The translations under genes were made by a program, and so were the position numbers. A stretch of DNA of 64,000 nt from Sporichthya polymorpha DSM 43042 (GTDB taxonomy: Bacteria; Actinomycetota; Actinomycetes; Sporichthyales; Sporichthyaceae): positions 4,005,057 through 4,069,056 of the forward strand of contig NZ_KB913029.1 in NCBI RefSeq assembly GCF_000384115.1. The letters are read 5' to 3'. Positions 1 through 6,747 of this stretch are shown here, one piece after another. The stretch's first letter is position 1. Each line of letters starts with the position of its first letter. Below the pieces are notes generated by a model, which was not told where the DNA came from, made no database searches, and was given only the letters and a program-made list of their open reading frames with translations.

Positions 1-205
1 CACCGACCGTCGCGACCTCGTCGTCGTGCAGCAGCCGCAGGTCGTCGCCGTCCCGGTGCGCCAGGAACTCGACGAGGTCCTCGCCGACCGGGCGGGCGTA
101 GGTGAACCCGGGGCGGCCCTTGGTCCCGCGGTCGGTCACGGCGAGCAGCAGCGGATAGGTGTGGTCGCGGAGCTGACGCGGCGTCAGAGCGGTGGTCTCA
201 GGCAT
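1..205 (-). CDS. Hypothetical protein, partial (runs off left edge)
   Basis: This is the first 68 codons of a leftward gene whose remainder lies outside the window. The start ATG at 205 is preceded by AAGGA at a good distance, which supports it. The visible protein begins MPETTALTPRQLRDHTY and continues with mixed charged and hydrophobic residues; there is no signal peptide, and I recognise no family. Its residues ALTPRQLR recur almost exactly near the N-terminus of the next gene (235-1188), from which it is separated by 29 bases on the same strand, so the two are probably one transcription unit and may share an N-terminal motif. No function is assigned. Confidence 0.6.
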   Translation of the reverse strand, partial: MPETTALTPRQLRDHTYPLLLAVTDRGTKGRPGFTYARPVGEDLVEFLAHRDGDDLRLLHDDEVATVG

Positions 206-234
206 GGCGATCCTTCGGTAGTTGGTTGGAGGAG

Positions 235-1188
235 TCAGGCGGCGCCGGTGATCCCGTCGGGGTCGTAGCGCTCCACAAGGGCTTCGTAGGCGGGGTTGGG
301 GTAGAGGTGGCCGTTGCCGTCGGGCCCGAAGTAGCTCAGCTGGGTGACCCGACCGTCCCGCCACCAGTACAGGTACGGGCTCAGCGGCCCGGCGCGGTGC
401 GCGCAGGCCCACGCCGCGTAGGACCACAGCCCCGCGGTGCCGCCGAGGATCCCGGGGCCGACGGGCGCGAACGCGATCTCGTAGCGGGACGGCACCGCGA
501 CGGCGACCCCCTCGGGCCAGGACCGCCGACCGAGGACGTCGGCGAGCAGGTCCGGGAGGACGAGCAACTTCGACGCGATAAAGCCCGACTCCCCGCGGAC
601 CACGTGGAAGCGCAGCTTGCCTTCCTCCACGATCACGTGCTCGTCCGGTTCGACGGCTCGGACGTTGGCCAGTCCGACCTCACGGAGCCGTTCGGCGCCG
701 TGGGGCTCCAGGTCCTCGTCCCGGAGCCAGCGGACCATGTCGTCCCTCCGGTGCGCGAGCAGCTCGATCAACCCGCCCCCGATACGTCGGACGTAGCGGT
801 AGTGCGGGTGCCAGTCGCGGGGGAGCGCCTCCTCGACCTGCAGCCGGACGAAGGTGTTCGCCTCCAACTCGTCGGCGGGCACCACGCCCGGGTCGGCCCC
901 GTCGGGGAACGCGTCGAGCAGCGCGTCGAAGTGGAGCCGCACGACCTCGTCCCAGAGTTCGACGGGCAGCCCGCTCGTCCGGCACTTCGAGATCAGGTTG
1001 TGCAGCCCGAACGTTCGCCCGTCCAAGGTCTTCAGGTGGTCGGCGTAGATCGCCGCCTCGATCCCGCGATCGGCGAGAGCTGCCCGCGTCAGTGACCGGA
1101 CCTTCCGCAACTGACGTGGTGTCAGCGCATCGGTCGGCGTCTCCCGACGATTCAGTGCCTCGAACGATCTGACCGTCCGCTCGTCCAT
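235..1188 (-). CDS. Conserved hypothetical protein (DUF1444-like pattern?)
   Basis: The protein has 317 residues and no signal peptide or membrane segment. I chose the ATG at 1188 (MDERTVRSF) because GGGGGG lies a few bases upstream; an in-frame start 30 bases earlier has no ribosome site. The C-terminal half has the order E-x-G-K-L-R-F, G-F-I-A-S-K-L-L-V-L and V-A-V-P-S-R-Y-E-I-A-F, a pattern reminiscent of DUF1444-type proteins (bacterial proteins that end in a SxLLL and VxVPSRD module), but the similarity is by eye only. The end (W-W-R-D-G-R-V-T-Q-L-S-Y-F-G) is not familiar. It leads a probable two-gene unit with the partial gene at the left edge. Function unknown. Confidence 0.65.
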   Translation of the reverse strand: MDERTVRSFEALNRRETPTDALTPRQLRKVRSLTRAALADRGIEAAIYADHLKTLDGRTFGLHNLISKCRTSGLPVELWDEVVRLHFDALLDAFPDGADPGVVPADELEANTFVRLQVEEALPRDWHPHYRYVRRIGGGLIELLAHRRDDMVRWLRDEDLEPHGAERLREVGLANVRAVEPDEHVIVEEGKLRFHVVRGESGFIASKLLVLPDLLADVLGRRSWPEGVAVAVPSRYEIAFAPVGPGILGGTAGLWSYAAWACAHRAGPLSPYLYWWRDGRVTQLSYFGPDGNGHLYPNPAYEALVERYDPDGITGAA

Positions 1189-1314
1189 CCGTCCCCCCAG
1201 TGGTGTGAAGTGGCGCAACTGTGCCCGGGGGAGAGGGCGAGGGGAAGGGGGTCGGCAGAGCTGTGGATAACCGTCGGCCGCCGGACCAGGAGACGGCCGG
1301 GGCGACCAGTTAGT

Positions 1315-1336
1315 CGTATGAAGGTACTACCATACG
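1315..1336 (+). promoter_or_regulatory. Inverted repeat, probable autoregulatory operator of the vapBC module
   Basis: CGTATG (1315-1320) and CATACG (1331-1336) are perfect arms around GGTACT, and the repeat ends three bases before the antitoxin ATG. There is no Shine-Dalgarno sequence between it and the ATG, so the -10 element probably sits inside the repeat (for example TACTAC) and the mRNA would be leaderless. RHH antitoxins typically bind such palindromes to repress their own operon; the assignment here is inference. Confidence 0.5.
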
Positions 1337-1339
1337 GCC

Positions 1340-1633
1340 ATGGCACCCAAGACGAAGGTGACGCTGACGCTCGACTCGGAGCAGCTGGAGGAACTGCGCG
1401 CTCTGGTGGGAGCAAGGAGTCTGTCGGCCGCCGTGGATTCGGCCGTCGCCGCGTACCTGACGCGGGTCCGGCACCTCGCGGCCGTCGACGACTGGCTCGT
1501 CGAGCTCGAACGGGAGCACGGGCCCGTCCCGACCGAGACTCTCGCCTGGGCCGCGGACCTTGTCGAAGCATGGGACGCCTCGCGGGCGTCCGCGTCGAAG
1601 ACCGCCCCTCGCCGTCGCCGCCGGGCCGGGTGA
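1340..1633 (+). CDS. Type II antitoxin, ribbon-helix-helix-like (VapB role)
   Basis: This 97-residue protein begins with a short beta-strand followed by helices (KVTLTLDSEQLEELRALV), the layout of ribbon-helix-helix DNA-binding antitoxins. The middle contains W-L-V-E-L-E-R-E-H-G-P-V, a phrase common in actinobacterial antitoxins that precede PIN toxins, and the C-terminus is very basic (PRRRRRAG). It lies three bases upstream of the PIN-domain gene at 1637, which fixes its role as the antitoxin of that pair. An inverted repeat overlaps its promoter region. It should neutralise the toxin and repress the operon. Confidence 0.8.
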   Translation: MAPKTKVTLTLDSEQLEELRALVGARSLSAAVDSAVAAYLTRVRHLAAVDDWLVELEREHGPVPTETLAWAADLVEAWDASRASASKTAPRRRRRAG

Positions 1634-1636
1634 GCG

Positions 1637-2038
1637 GTGCTCCTGCTGGACAGCGAGGCCCTCTCGTCCATCGCGAACGGCCCGGCCGACCGGCGCGACC
1701 GCGTTCGTGCGCTTGTTGGCGAGATGCGCCGCCGCGAACTTCCCGTTGCGACCGTCGCTGCGGTCCTCGCGGAGGTCGTGCGCGGACGTTCCCAAGACGC
1801 TGCCGTCTTCGCCGGTCTCCGCCGCGAACGCGTCGAGGTGCACGCGGTCGACAGCCGTGTCGCGGTTCGTGCGGGTCAATTGCTCGGGGCCTGCAGGGCG
1901 GACTCCACGCTGGCGATCGACGCGTTCCTCGTCGCGGTGGCCGACCTCTCCGCCGGCGCCATCATCGCGACGGGAGACCCGAAGGATCTGCGGCGCCTGG
2001 TCGCCCACGCCGAGGCCGTCTCGGTGGCGGCGCTCTAG
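1637..2038 (+). CDS. vapC: PIN-domain ribonuclease toxin (VapC family)
   Basis: The 133-residue protein is a complete PIN domain of usual size. The four acidic residues expected at a magnesium site are visible: D5 in LLLDSEAL, E46 in VLAEVVRG, D95 in LAIDAFLVA and D114 in ATGDPKDL. The GTG start at 1637 is three bases after the antitoxin stop, so translation is probably coupled. VapC toxins cleave specific RNAs, usually tRNAs or rRNA, when free of antitoxin. The target cannot be read from the sequence. This is one of two PIN toxins in the window; the other (12248) belongs to a different antitoxin class. Confidence 0.85.
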   Translation: MLLLDSEALSSIANGPADRRDRVRALVGEMRRRELPVATVAAVLAEVVRGRSQDAAVFAGLRRERVEVHAVDSRVAVRAGQLLGACRADSTLAIDAFLVAVADLSAGAIIATGDPKDLRRLVAHAEAVSVAAL

Positions 2039-2100
2039 GCAGCCGATTGCGTCAGGGGCATCCGCGGGTCGGGCTGGCGAGCCTTTGGCATGCTCGGATC

Positions 2101-2571
2101 ATGACCGATGCGAACCACGTCGTCCGGGTGTGCGGGCCCGCGGAAGCGGAGAGCGCGGCCCAGTTGCTCCACGACTTCAACGTCGAGTTCGACTGCCCGA
2201 CCCCGCCGGTCGCGGAGCTGGCGGAGCGGATCCGGACCCTGGTGACCCGGTCCGACTTCGAGATCCTGCTCGCGGGGGAGCCGGCGGTCGCGGTCGCGGT
2301 GACGACGTTCCGCCCGAGCCTGTGGAGCCCGGGGCCGGTGGCCCTGCTGGAGGAGCTCTACGTCCGCCCCGAGCTTCGCAGTCGCGGGATCGGGGCCGCG
2401 GTCCTCACCCGCGCGATCGCCGCCGCGAAGGAACGGGGCGTCACGACCTTCGAGATCAACGTCGACGAGGGCGACGTCGACGCCCAGCGGTTCTACCGCT
2501 CCCACGGGTTCACCGAGATCGAGTACCCCGAGACCGGGGAGCGGGCGTTCTACTTCCACCGGGAGATCTGA
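2101..2571 (+). CDS. GNAT family N-acetyltransferase
   Basis: The 156-residue protein has the GNAT fold order: an N-terminal helix pair, a central V-A-L-L-E-E-L-Y-V-R-P-E-L-R strand, and the acetyl-CoA pyrophosphate loop S-R-G-I-G-A-A-V-L (motif A, R-x-x-G-x-G/A) at about residues 100-108. The distal strand-helix F-Y-R-S-H-G-F is the usual motif B. It transfers an acetyl group from acetyl-CoA to an amine that cannot be deduced. The ATG at 2101 follows a short intergenic stretch; there is no strong ribosome site, so the start is likely but not certain. It stands alone between the vapBC pair and a peptidase gene. Confidence 0.85.
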   Translation: MTDANHVVRVCGPAEAESAAQLLHDFNVEFDCPTPPVAELAERIRTLVTRSDFEILLAGEPAVAVAVTTFRPSLWSPGPVALLEELYVRPELRSRGIGAAVLTRAIAAAKERGVTTFEINVDEGDVDAQRFYRSHGFTEIEYPETGERAFYFHREI

Positions 2572-2610
2572 CCGGGGTTCGCCGACGTGGACGTGGGCAC
2601 GGGGGAGGAC

Positions 2611-3225
2611 ATGGTGCGAATCTTGGTGGCGATCGGCGTGGCGTTCGCGATGACGTGGGCCGGCGGGACAACGACAGCCGGGTCGGTGGCGTCCCCCTCG
2701 CCGTCGTACGTCTTCCCGATCCGGGACTGCGACGCGAGCTACGGCCGGACCCACCACGACTACCCGGCGAGTGACGTGTTCGCCCGCGAGGGATGCCCGA
2801 TCGTCTCGGTCACCGACGGGGTGATCGACGAGGTGAGCCGGCGCGACCGCTGGAACCCGCGGAGGAACGACGGCGCCACCCGCGGGGGGCTGTCGGTCTC
2901 GATTCTCGGTGACGACGGGGTCCGCTACTACTACTCGCACCTGTCGGTTCTCAACCGCCGCATCGAGTCGGGGGAGCGCGTCACCGCCGGCCGGCGGCTC
3001 GGCCAGGTCGGCCGGACCGGCAGCGCCCGCGGCACCAGTCCCCACGTGCACTTCGGCCTGTCCTGGCCGACACCCCACCGGGCCTGGTGGGTCCGCCGCG
3101 GCATGCTCGCCCCCGCCCCCTACCTTGACGCCTGGCGCGACGGCAAGGACCGCTCCCCGGCGAAAGCGATCCGCGAGCTCCGCAAGGACCGCGGCGAGAT
3201 CCCACCCTGCGACGCGGCCTGCTGA
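2611..3225 (+). CDS. Secreted M23-family (LytM-like) metallopeptidase
   Basis: The ATG at 2611 is preceded by GGGGGAGG and starts a clear signal peptide (MVRILVAIGVAFAMTWAG), so I prefer it to the upstream GTG at 2587. The mature part is a LytM fold: the first zinc ligands lie in Y-G-R-T-H-H-D-Y-P-A-S-D and the H-x-H pair in S-P-H-V-H-F-G-L. M23 enzymes cut peptide cross-links of cell-wall peptidoglycan, or act as inactive scaffolds; here both zinc motifs look complete, so activity is plausible. The total of 204 residues contains only the catalytic domain, with no binding repeats. Confidence 0.85.
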   Translation: MVRILVAIGVAFAMTWAGGTTTAGSVASPSPSYVFPIRDCDASYGRTHHDYPASDVFAREGCPIVSVTDGVIDEVSRRDRWNPRRNDGATRGGLSVSILGDDGVRYYYSHLSVLNRRIESGERVTAGRRLGQVGRTGSARGTSPHVHFGLSWPTPHRAWWVRRGMLAPAPYLDAWRDGKDRSPAKAIRELRKDRGEIPPCDAAC

Positions 3226-3297
3226 GGACCCGCTGTGGGTCGCCGACGCGTCCCAGTTCACCCTCACGTTCGGTCACCAGGTGCCGATACATCAGTC

Positions 3298-3849
3298 GTG
3301 ATCGGACTGCCCCTCCGCCGCGGAGCGCGACGGGAGACGGACCGCCGGCGGGAGCTCGATCCCGCGACGGTGGCGATCACCGCGCTCCCGGACGTCCTCG
3401 TCCTGCACAACCGCCGGCTGGTCGGGTCGAACGGCCGGCCGAGCCGGGAGACCGTCGACCACCTCGTCGTCGCGCGGTCCGGGGTCTGGCTCGTCGACGC
3501 GAAGACGCACTACGGCCCGCACGAGGTCCGCCGCACCGGCGGGATCATCACCCCGCGCGACGAGCGGCTCTTCATCAACTACCGCGACCGCACCGAGCTC
3601 GTCGACGACCTCCGCCGCGAGGTCGTGACGCTCCAGCGCGTCCTCGTCGACGCCGGCCACACCGTCGGCGTCCACGGGGCCCTGTGCTTCGTCGACACGC
3701 CGCTCCCGTGGGTGAGCGAGTCGATCACGGGCATCGCGCTCGTCGACCTCCGCGGCCTGACGACGCTCCTGACCGCGGACGGGGACCTCGACGACCACGA
3801 CCGGGCCGAGGTCCGCGCCGTCCTGAACTCCCGCTGCGTGCCGGCCTAG
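3298..3849 (+). CDS. NERD-domain protein (nuclease-related)
   Basis: The protein of about 183 residues contains a NERD domain: V-L-H-N-R-R-L, then V-D-H-L-V-V-A-R-S-G-V-W-L-V-D-A-K-T-H-Y-G, in which D and the D-A-K triad correspond to the (D/E)-x-K core of restriction-like nucleases. NERD proteins are predicted DNA-processing nucleases of unknown role. The GTG at 3298 is chosen because the domain starts soon after it; a longer reading from 3235 would add residues unlike the family. The stop overlaps the stop of the convergent gene 3846-4181 by four bases. Confidence 0.75.
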   Translation: MIGLPLRRGARRETDRRRELDPATVAITALPDVLVLHNRRLVGSNGRPSRETVDHLVVARSGVWLVDAKTHYGPHEVRRTGGIITPRDERLFINYRDRTELVDDLRREVVTLQRVLVDAGHTVGVHGALCFVDTPLPWVSESITGIALVDLRGLTTLLTADGDLDDHDRAEVRAVLNSRCVPA

Positions 3850-4181
3850 ACCTCGACGGTCTTCTGCTGCTCGAGCGCGCGCAGACGGGCCTTCGCGGCC
3901 TTGAACACCGTCACCCGCTTGTTGTGGGCCTCCTCGTACTCGAGGACGCGCTGTACCTCGGCGGGGTCGTCGAGGGTCTTGATCGACGCGGCGATGTCGA
4001 CGGCCCGCAGCTCGTCGTACTGCTCGATCGGGAGCGGGTCGGGCGCGCGGGTCTCCGCGGGAACTGACGGGACGTCAGTCCGCGCAGCCGTCGGGGGCGG
4101 CGCCGACCGGCGCATCACCCGGGCGAGCAGAACCGCCACCGCGCCGGCCAGAAGAACGAGGAGCACTCGTTGTCGCACCAC
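3846..4181 (-). CDS. Small membrane-anchored helical protein of unknown function
   Basis: The 111-residue protein has one N-terminal membrane helix (V-L-L-V-L-L-A-G-A-V-A-V-L-L-A), a proline/alanine-rich linker, and a C-terminal helical hairpin containing I-E-Q-Y-D-E-L-R-A-V-D-I and V-L-E-Y-E-E-A-H-N-K-R. That hairpin, with Y-D-x-L and a following Y-E-x-x-H-x-x-R, is found at the end of many actinobacterial proteins of unknown function. The protein would sit in the cytoplasmic membrane with the hairpin in the cytoplasm or periplasm. It is convergent with the NERD gene and divergent from the zinc peptidase gene. Confidence 0.65.
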   Translation of the reverse strand: MVRQRVLLVLLAGAVAVLLARVMRRSAPPPTAARTDVPSVPAETRAPDPLPIEQYDELRAVDIAASIKTLDDPAEVQRVLEYEEAHNKRVTVFKAAKARLRALEQQKTVEV

Positions 4182-4320
4182 AGCGGCAGCTTAACCGCGA
4201 CCGGCGGCCTTGCCACCCCGCGCGCCCCGGCTTGGGCCGGCGCCGTCCGTCCGCTTACCGGGAGTTTCCGTGGCGCGGCCGAGCGTAGGCGGCGGGCGGG
4301 GTGGGAGTAGCGTCCGGACG

Positions 4321-5208
4321 GTGATCAAGTTCGACGACAGCTCCGTCGACGCCTCCGGGGTCCGCGACCGCCGGGGCAAGGGCAGCGCCGCGGCCATCGG
4401 CGGCGGCGGGGTCGGGATCGTGGGCCTGCTGGTCTACGCCCTGATCAGCGTCCTCGGCGGGGGAGGCGGGGGCATCGACCCGTCGCTGCTGTTCCCGGCC
4501 GACGGGAGCGTCCAGAGTCAGGCCGACACCTCCGGCGACCTGCAGACGCGCTGCAACACCGAGGGCGCCATCGACCGGTACGACGACTGCTACCTCGTCA
4601 AGGTCTACAACGAGCTCGACGAGGTCTGGTCCGCCGAGTTCGCCCGCCGCGGCGAACGCTACGAGCGTCCCGCGCTGACGTTCTTCGAGTCCGCCGTCAG
4701 CACCGGCGGGTGTGGGCGCGCCTCCTCGCAGGTCGGGCCGTTCTACTGCCCGGGTGACCAGTCGATCTACATCGACATCGGCTTCCTCGCCGCGCTGCAG
4801 CGCGAGTTCGGCGCGGCCGGCCGCTACGCGCAGGCCTACATCCTCGCCCACGAGGTCGGCCACCACCTGCAGACGATCCTCGGCACCGAGGACGAGATGC
4901 GCGACGCCCAGCGCTCATCCCCGAGGAAGGCGAACCAGCTCTCCGTCGCCTTCGAGCTTCAGGCCGACTGCTACGCCGGCATCTGGAGCCGCCTCGCCGA
5001 CGACGCCGGCAACGTCTCCGTCAGCGAGGACGAGGTCCGCGAGGCCCAGGCCGCCGCCGCGGCCGTCGGCGACGACCGGATCCAGCAGAAGTCCACCGGC
5101 CGCGTCGACCCCGAGTCCTGGACCCACGGCAGCGCCGCCCAGCGCGAGCGCTGGTTCACCACCGGCCGCGAGAGCGGCGACCTCGATTCCTGCGACACCT
5201 TCGCCTGA
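4321..5208 (+). CDS. Membrane-anchored neutral zinc metallopeptidase (YpfJ family)
   Basis: The family signature is complete: the zinc-binding H-E-V-G-H at about residues 177-181 followed by H-L-Q-T-I-L-G, and downstream F-E-L-Q-A-D-C-Y-A-G-I-W, which supplies the third ligand. The N-terminus is V-I-K-F-D-D-S-S-V-D-A-S-G-V-x-D-R-R-G, typical of this family, and a glycine-rich membrane helix lies at about residues 25-45, so the catalytic part is outside the membrane. I chose the GTG at 4321 because the family N-terminus begins there; a longer open frame to 4210 has no similarity. The substrate is unknown. The 295 residues match the family's usual length. Confidence 0.85.
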   Translation: MIKFDDSSVDASGVRDRRGKGSAAAIGGGGVGIVGLLVYALISVLGGGGGGIDPSLLFPADGSVQSQADTSGDLQTRCNTEGAIDRYDDCYLVKVYNELDEVWSAEFARRGERYERPALTFFESAVSTGGCGRASSQVGPFYCPGDQSIYIDIGFLAALQREFGAAGRYAQAYILAHEVGHHLQTILGTEDEMRDAQRSSPRKANQLSVAFELQADCYAGIWSRLADDAGNVSVSEDEVREAQAAAAAVGDDRIQQKSTGRVDPESWTHGSAAQRERWFTTGRESGDLDSCDTFA

Positions 5209-5220
5209 CGTCGCGTCAGG
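5204..5220 (+). terminator. Short hairpin at the zinc-peptidase stop codon
   Basis: CCTGACG and CGTCAGG form a perfect 7-base stem around TCG, with the stop codon inside the first arm. No T-run follows, so it may act as a weak terminator or an mRNA end-stabiliser. A second hairpin, GAACTGCGC/GCGCAGTTC, lies at 5287-5309. Confidence 0.4.
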
Positions 5221-5387
5221 TCCTGGGTGGGCGCTCCTGCGCCGGGTGTGCAGATCGGCCCCGGCCGTGCGCTCCGGCGCGGTGCTGAACTGCGCACGCG
5301 GCGCAGTTCCATCGACACGCGGGACTCGGCCGACTTCGCTGAGACAGGGTATCGAGCTCGTCAATCCCTGGAAGGCGTGACAGTTAG

Positions 5388-5486
5388 CTCTACGTCTGGT
5401 CCGACCCCGACGGCGTGACGCTCGTCGACACCGGCCCGGTGGGGCGAGCGACGCGATGCTCGAGGCCCTCGCCCGCCGCGGCGCGT
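5388..5486 (+). pseudogene. Remnant of an MBL-fold metallohydrolase gene
   Basis: In the 356-base gap before the siderophore-binding gene, one frame reads L-Y-V-W-S-D-P-D-G-V-T-L-V-D-T-G-P-V, the characteristic opening strand pair and L-V-D-T-G motif of metallo-beta-lactamase-fold hydrolases. After about 19 codons the frame is lost, and the next expected piece (D-A-M-L-E-A-L-A-R-R-G-A) resumes in another frame. The histidine motif H-x-H-x-D-H that should follow is absent. It is therefore a decayed, truncated fragment and makes no protein. The rest of the gap (5221-5387) holds only hairpins and no convincing gene. Confidence 0.5.
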
Positions 5487-5520
5487 CCCTGACCTGCAGC
5501 GCAACCCCTGCCTCAGGGTC

Positions 5521-5539
5521 TAAGGTCAGGCTCACCTAA
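5521..5539 (+). promoter_or_regulatory. DtxR/IdeR-type iron box
   Basis: The 19-mer TAAGGTCAGGCTCACCTAA agrees with the DtxR/IdeR consensus (TTAGGTTAGGCTAACCTAA) at 16 of 19 positions by direct comparison. It ends 26 bases before the start of the iron-siderophore binding lipoprotein, an ideal place for iron-dependent repression. The inference is that the gene is expressed when iron is scarce. Confidence 0.8.
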
Positions 5540-5564
5540 CCTGCCGGACCCTCGGAGGTCACCC

Positions 5565-6665
5565 GTGCTCGTCCACGAGATCGACGACGCCGCGACGCGT
5601 CGTCAGTTCCTGTCCCTGATCGCCGCCGCCGGGTTCCTCGCCGCCTGCGCCGACGACGACGATGACGCCGGCCCCAGCGCCAGCAGCACCCCCACCGCGA
5701 CGCGGCGCACCGTCGACGGCGCGTACGGCCCGGTCGAGATCCCCACCGACCCGCAGCGCATCTTCGCCGACCTCATGACCGTCGACTACCTGACCGCGCT
5801 CGGCTACGACACGACCAAGGTCATCGGCTGTTTCGACGCCACGTCCTACCGCGAGGACCCGCAGCACTACCTGCACACGTACTTCGCGACGCGCGAGCTC
5901 GCCGACCCCGGCTTCCAGTACGACATGAACGTCGAGATCGTCGCGGCCGCGCAACCGGACCTGATCCTGCTCCCCTTCGACCAGATCGACGGCTCCGGCT
6001 TCGAGGACGACCTCCGCCAGATCGCGCCGCTGCTCGTCGTCCCCACGTCCGAGACCCGCGACCCCGGCACCCGCTACGGCGGCACCGCCTCGTTCCAGGA
6101 CTGGCGCGCCACCCTGCGCGCCTACGGCAAGCTCCTCGGCCGCGAGACCCAGGCGGAGGAGTACATCACCGAGACCGACGGCATGCTCGCCGCCCTCAGC
6201 GCGGAGTACGGCTCGCTGATCTCCTCGCTCGGCGTCACCGAGGCGAAGTCGACGCCCGACTTCGTCGCGATCAACGTCCTGTCCGCCGCGGGGGAGCGCG
6301 GTGTCCTCGGGACGATTCTCCTCAGTGAGCTCGGTTTCCAGGCTCCCGACGTCCTCGACGACGTCGAGGTCGACGAGTACGGCACCATCGAGCTCTCCCG
6401 CGAGCGCGTCGACCTGCTCGAGTGCGACCTGCTCTTCCTCGAGGTCCGCGGTGGCTCCACCGCCCACGAGGAGAGCCCGCTGTGGGACACCCTCGACGTC
6501 GTCGAGGACGGCAACGTCGTCATCGTCGGGAACCACTGGGAGTTCGGCGGCGCCGTCGCCGCCCGCAAGGTGATCGCCGACATCGACCACTCCCTCGGCA
6601 AGCTCGCCGCTGCTTCCCCGGCCCCGACCGGGACCTCGACGTCAACGGCGTCCCCGGAGTCCTGA
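5565..6665 (+). CDS. Iron-siderophore ABC transporter substrate-binding lipoprotein
   Basis: The 366-residue protein starts at a GTG with GGAGG seven bases upstream. Residues 11-28 carry a twin-arginine-like R-R-Q-F-L stretch followed by a lipobox ending in L-A-A-C, so it is exported, perhaps by Tat, and lipidated at C28. The mature part follows the FepB/FhuD (periplasmic-binding protein type III) pattern: Y-G-P-V-E-I-P-x-D-P-Q-R-I, a long helix, P-D-L-I-L-L-P, and a C-terminal lobe with D-L-L-F-L-E-V. It would capture ferric siderophore outside the membrane. An iron box overlaps its promoter. Permease and ATPase genes are not adjacent, so it may be an orphan component serving a transporter elsewhere. 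Confidence 0.85.
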   Translation: MLVHEIDDAATRRQFLSLIAAAGFLAACADDDDDAGPSASSTPTATRRTVDGAYGPVEIPTDPQRIFADLMTVDYLTALGYDTTKVIGCFDATSYREDPQHYLHTYFATRELADPGFQYDMNVEIVAAAQPDLILLPFDQIDGSGFEDDLRQIAPLLVVPTSETRDPGTRYGGTASFQDWRATLRAYGKLLGRETQAEEYITETDGMLAALSAEYGSLISSLGVTEAKSTPDFVAINVLSAAGERGVLGTILLSELGFQAPDVLDDVEVDEYGTIELSRERVDLLECDLLFLEVRGGSTAHEESPLWDTLDVVEDGNVVIVGNHWEFGGAVAARKVIADIDHSLGKLAAASPAPTGTSTSTASPES

Positions 6666-6747
6666 TCCCTGCCGCCTTGACGCCGCTTACGTCCGTGGAA
6701 GTGGTTGTCCCGACGACCACTTTCCCGGACGCTATGGCCCTTCCTCG

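Noticed and set aside
5227-5418. 63-codon frame before the siderophore-binding gene
   Set aside because: It runs through hairpins and into the MBL-fold remnant in another frame; nothing supports it as a gene.
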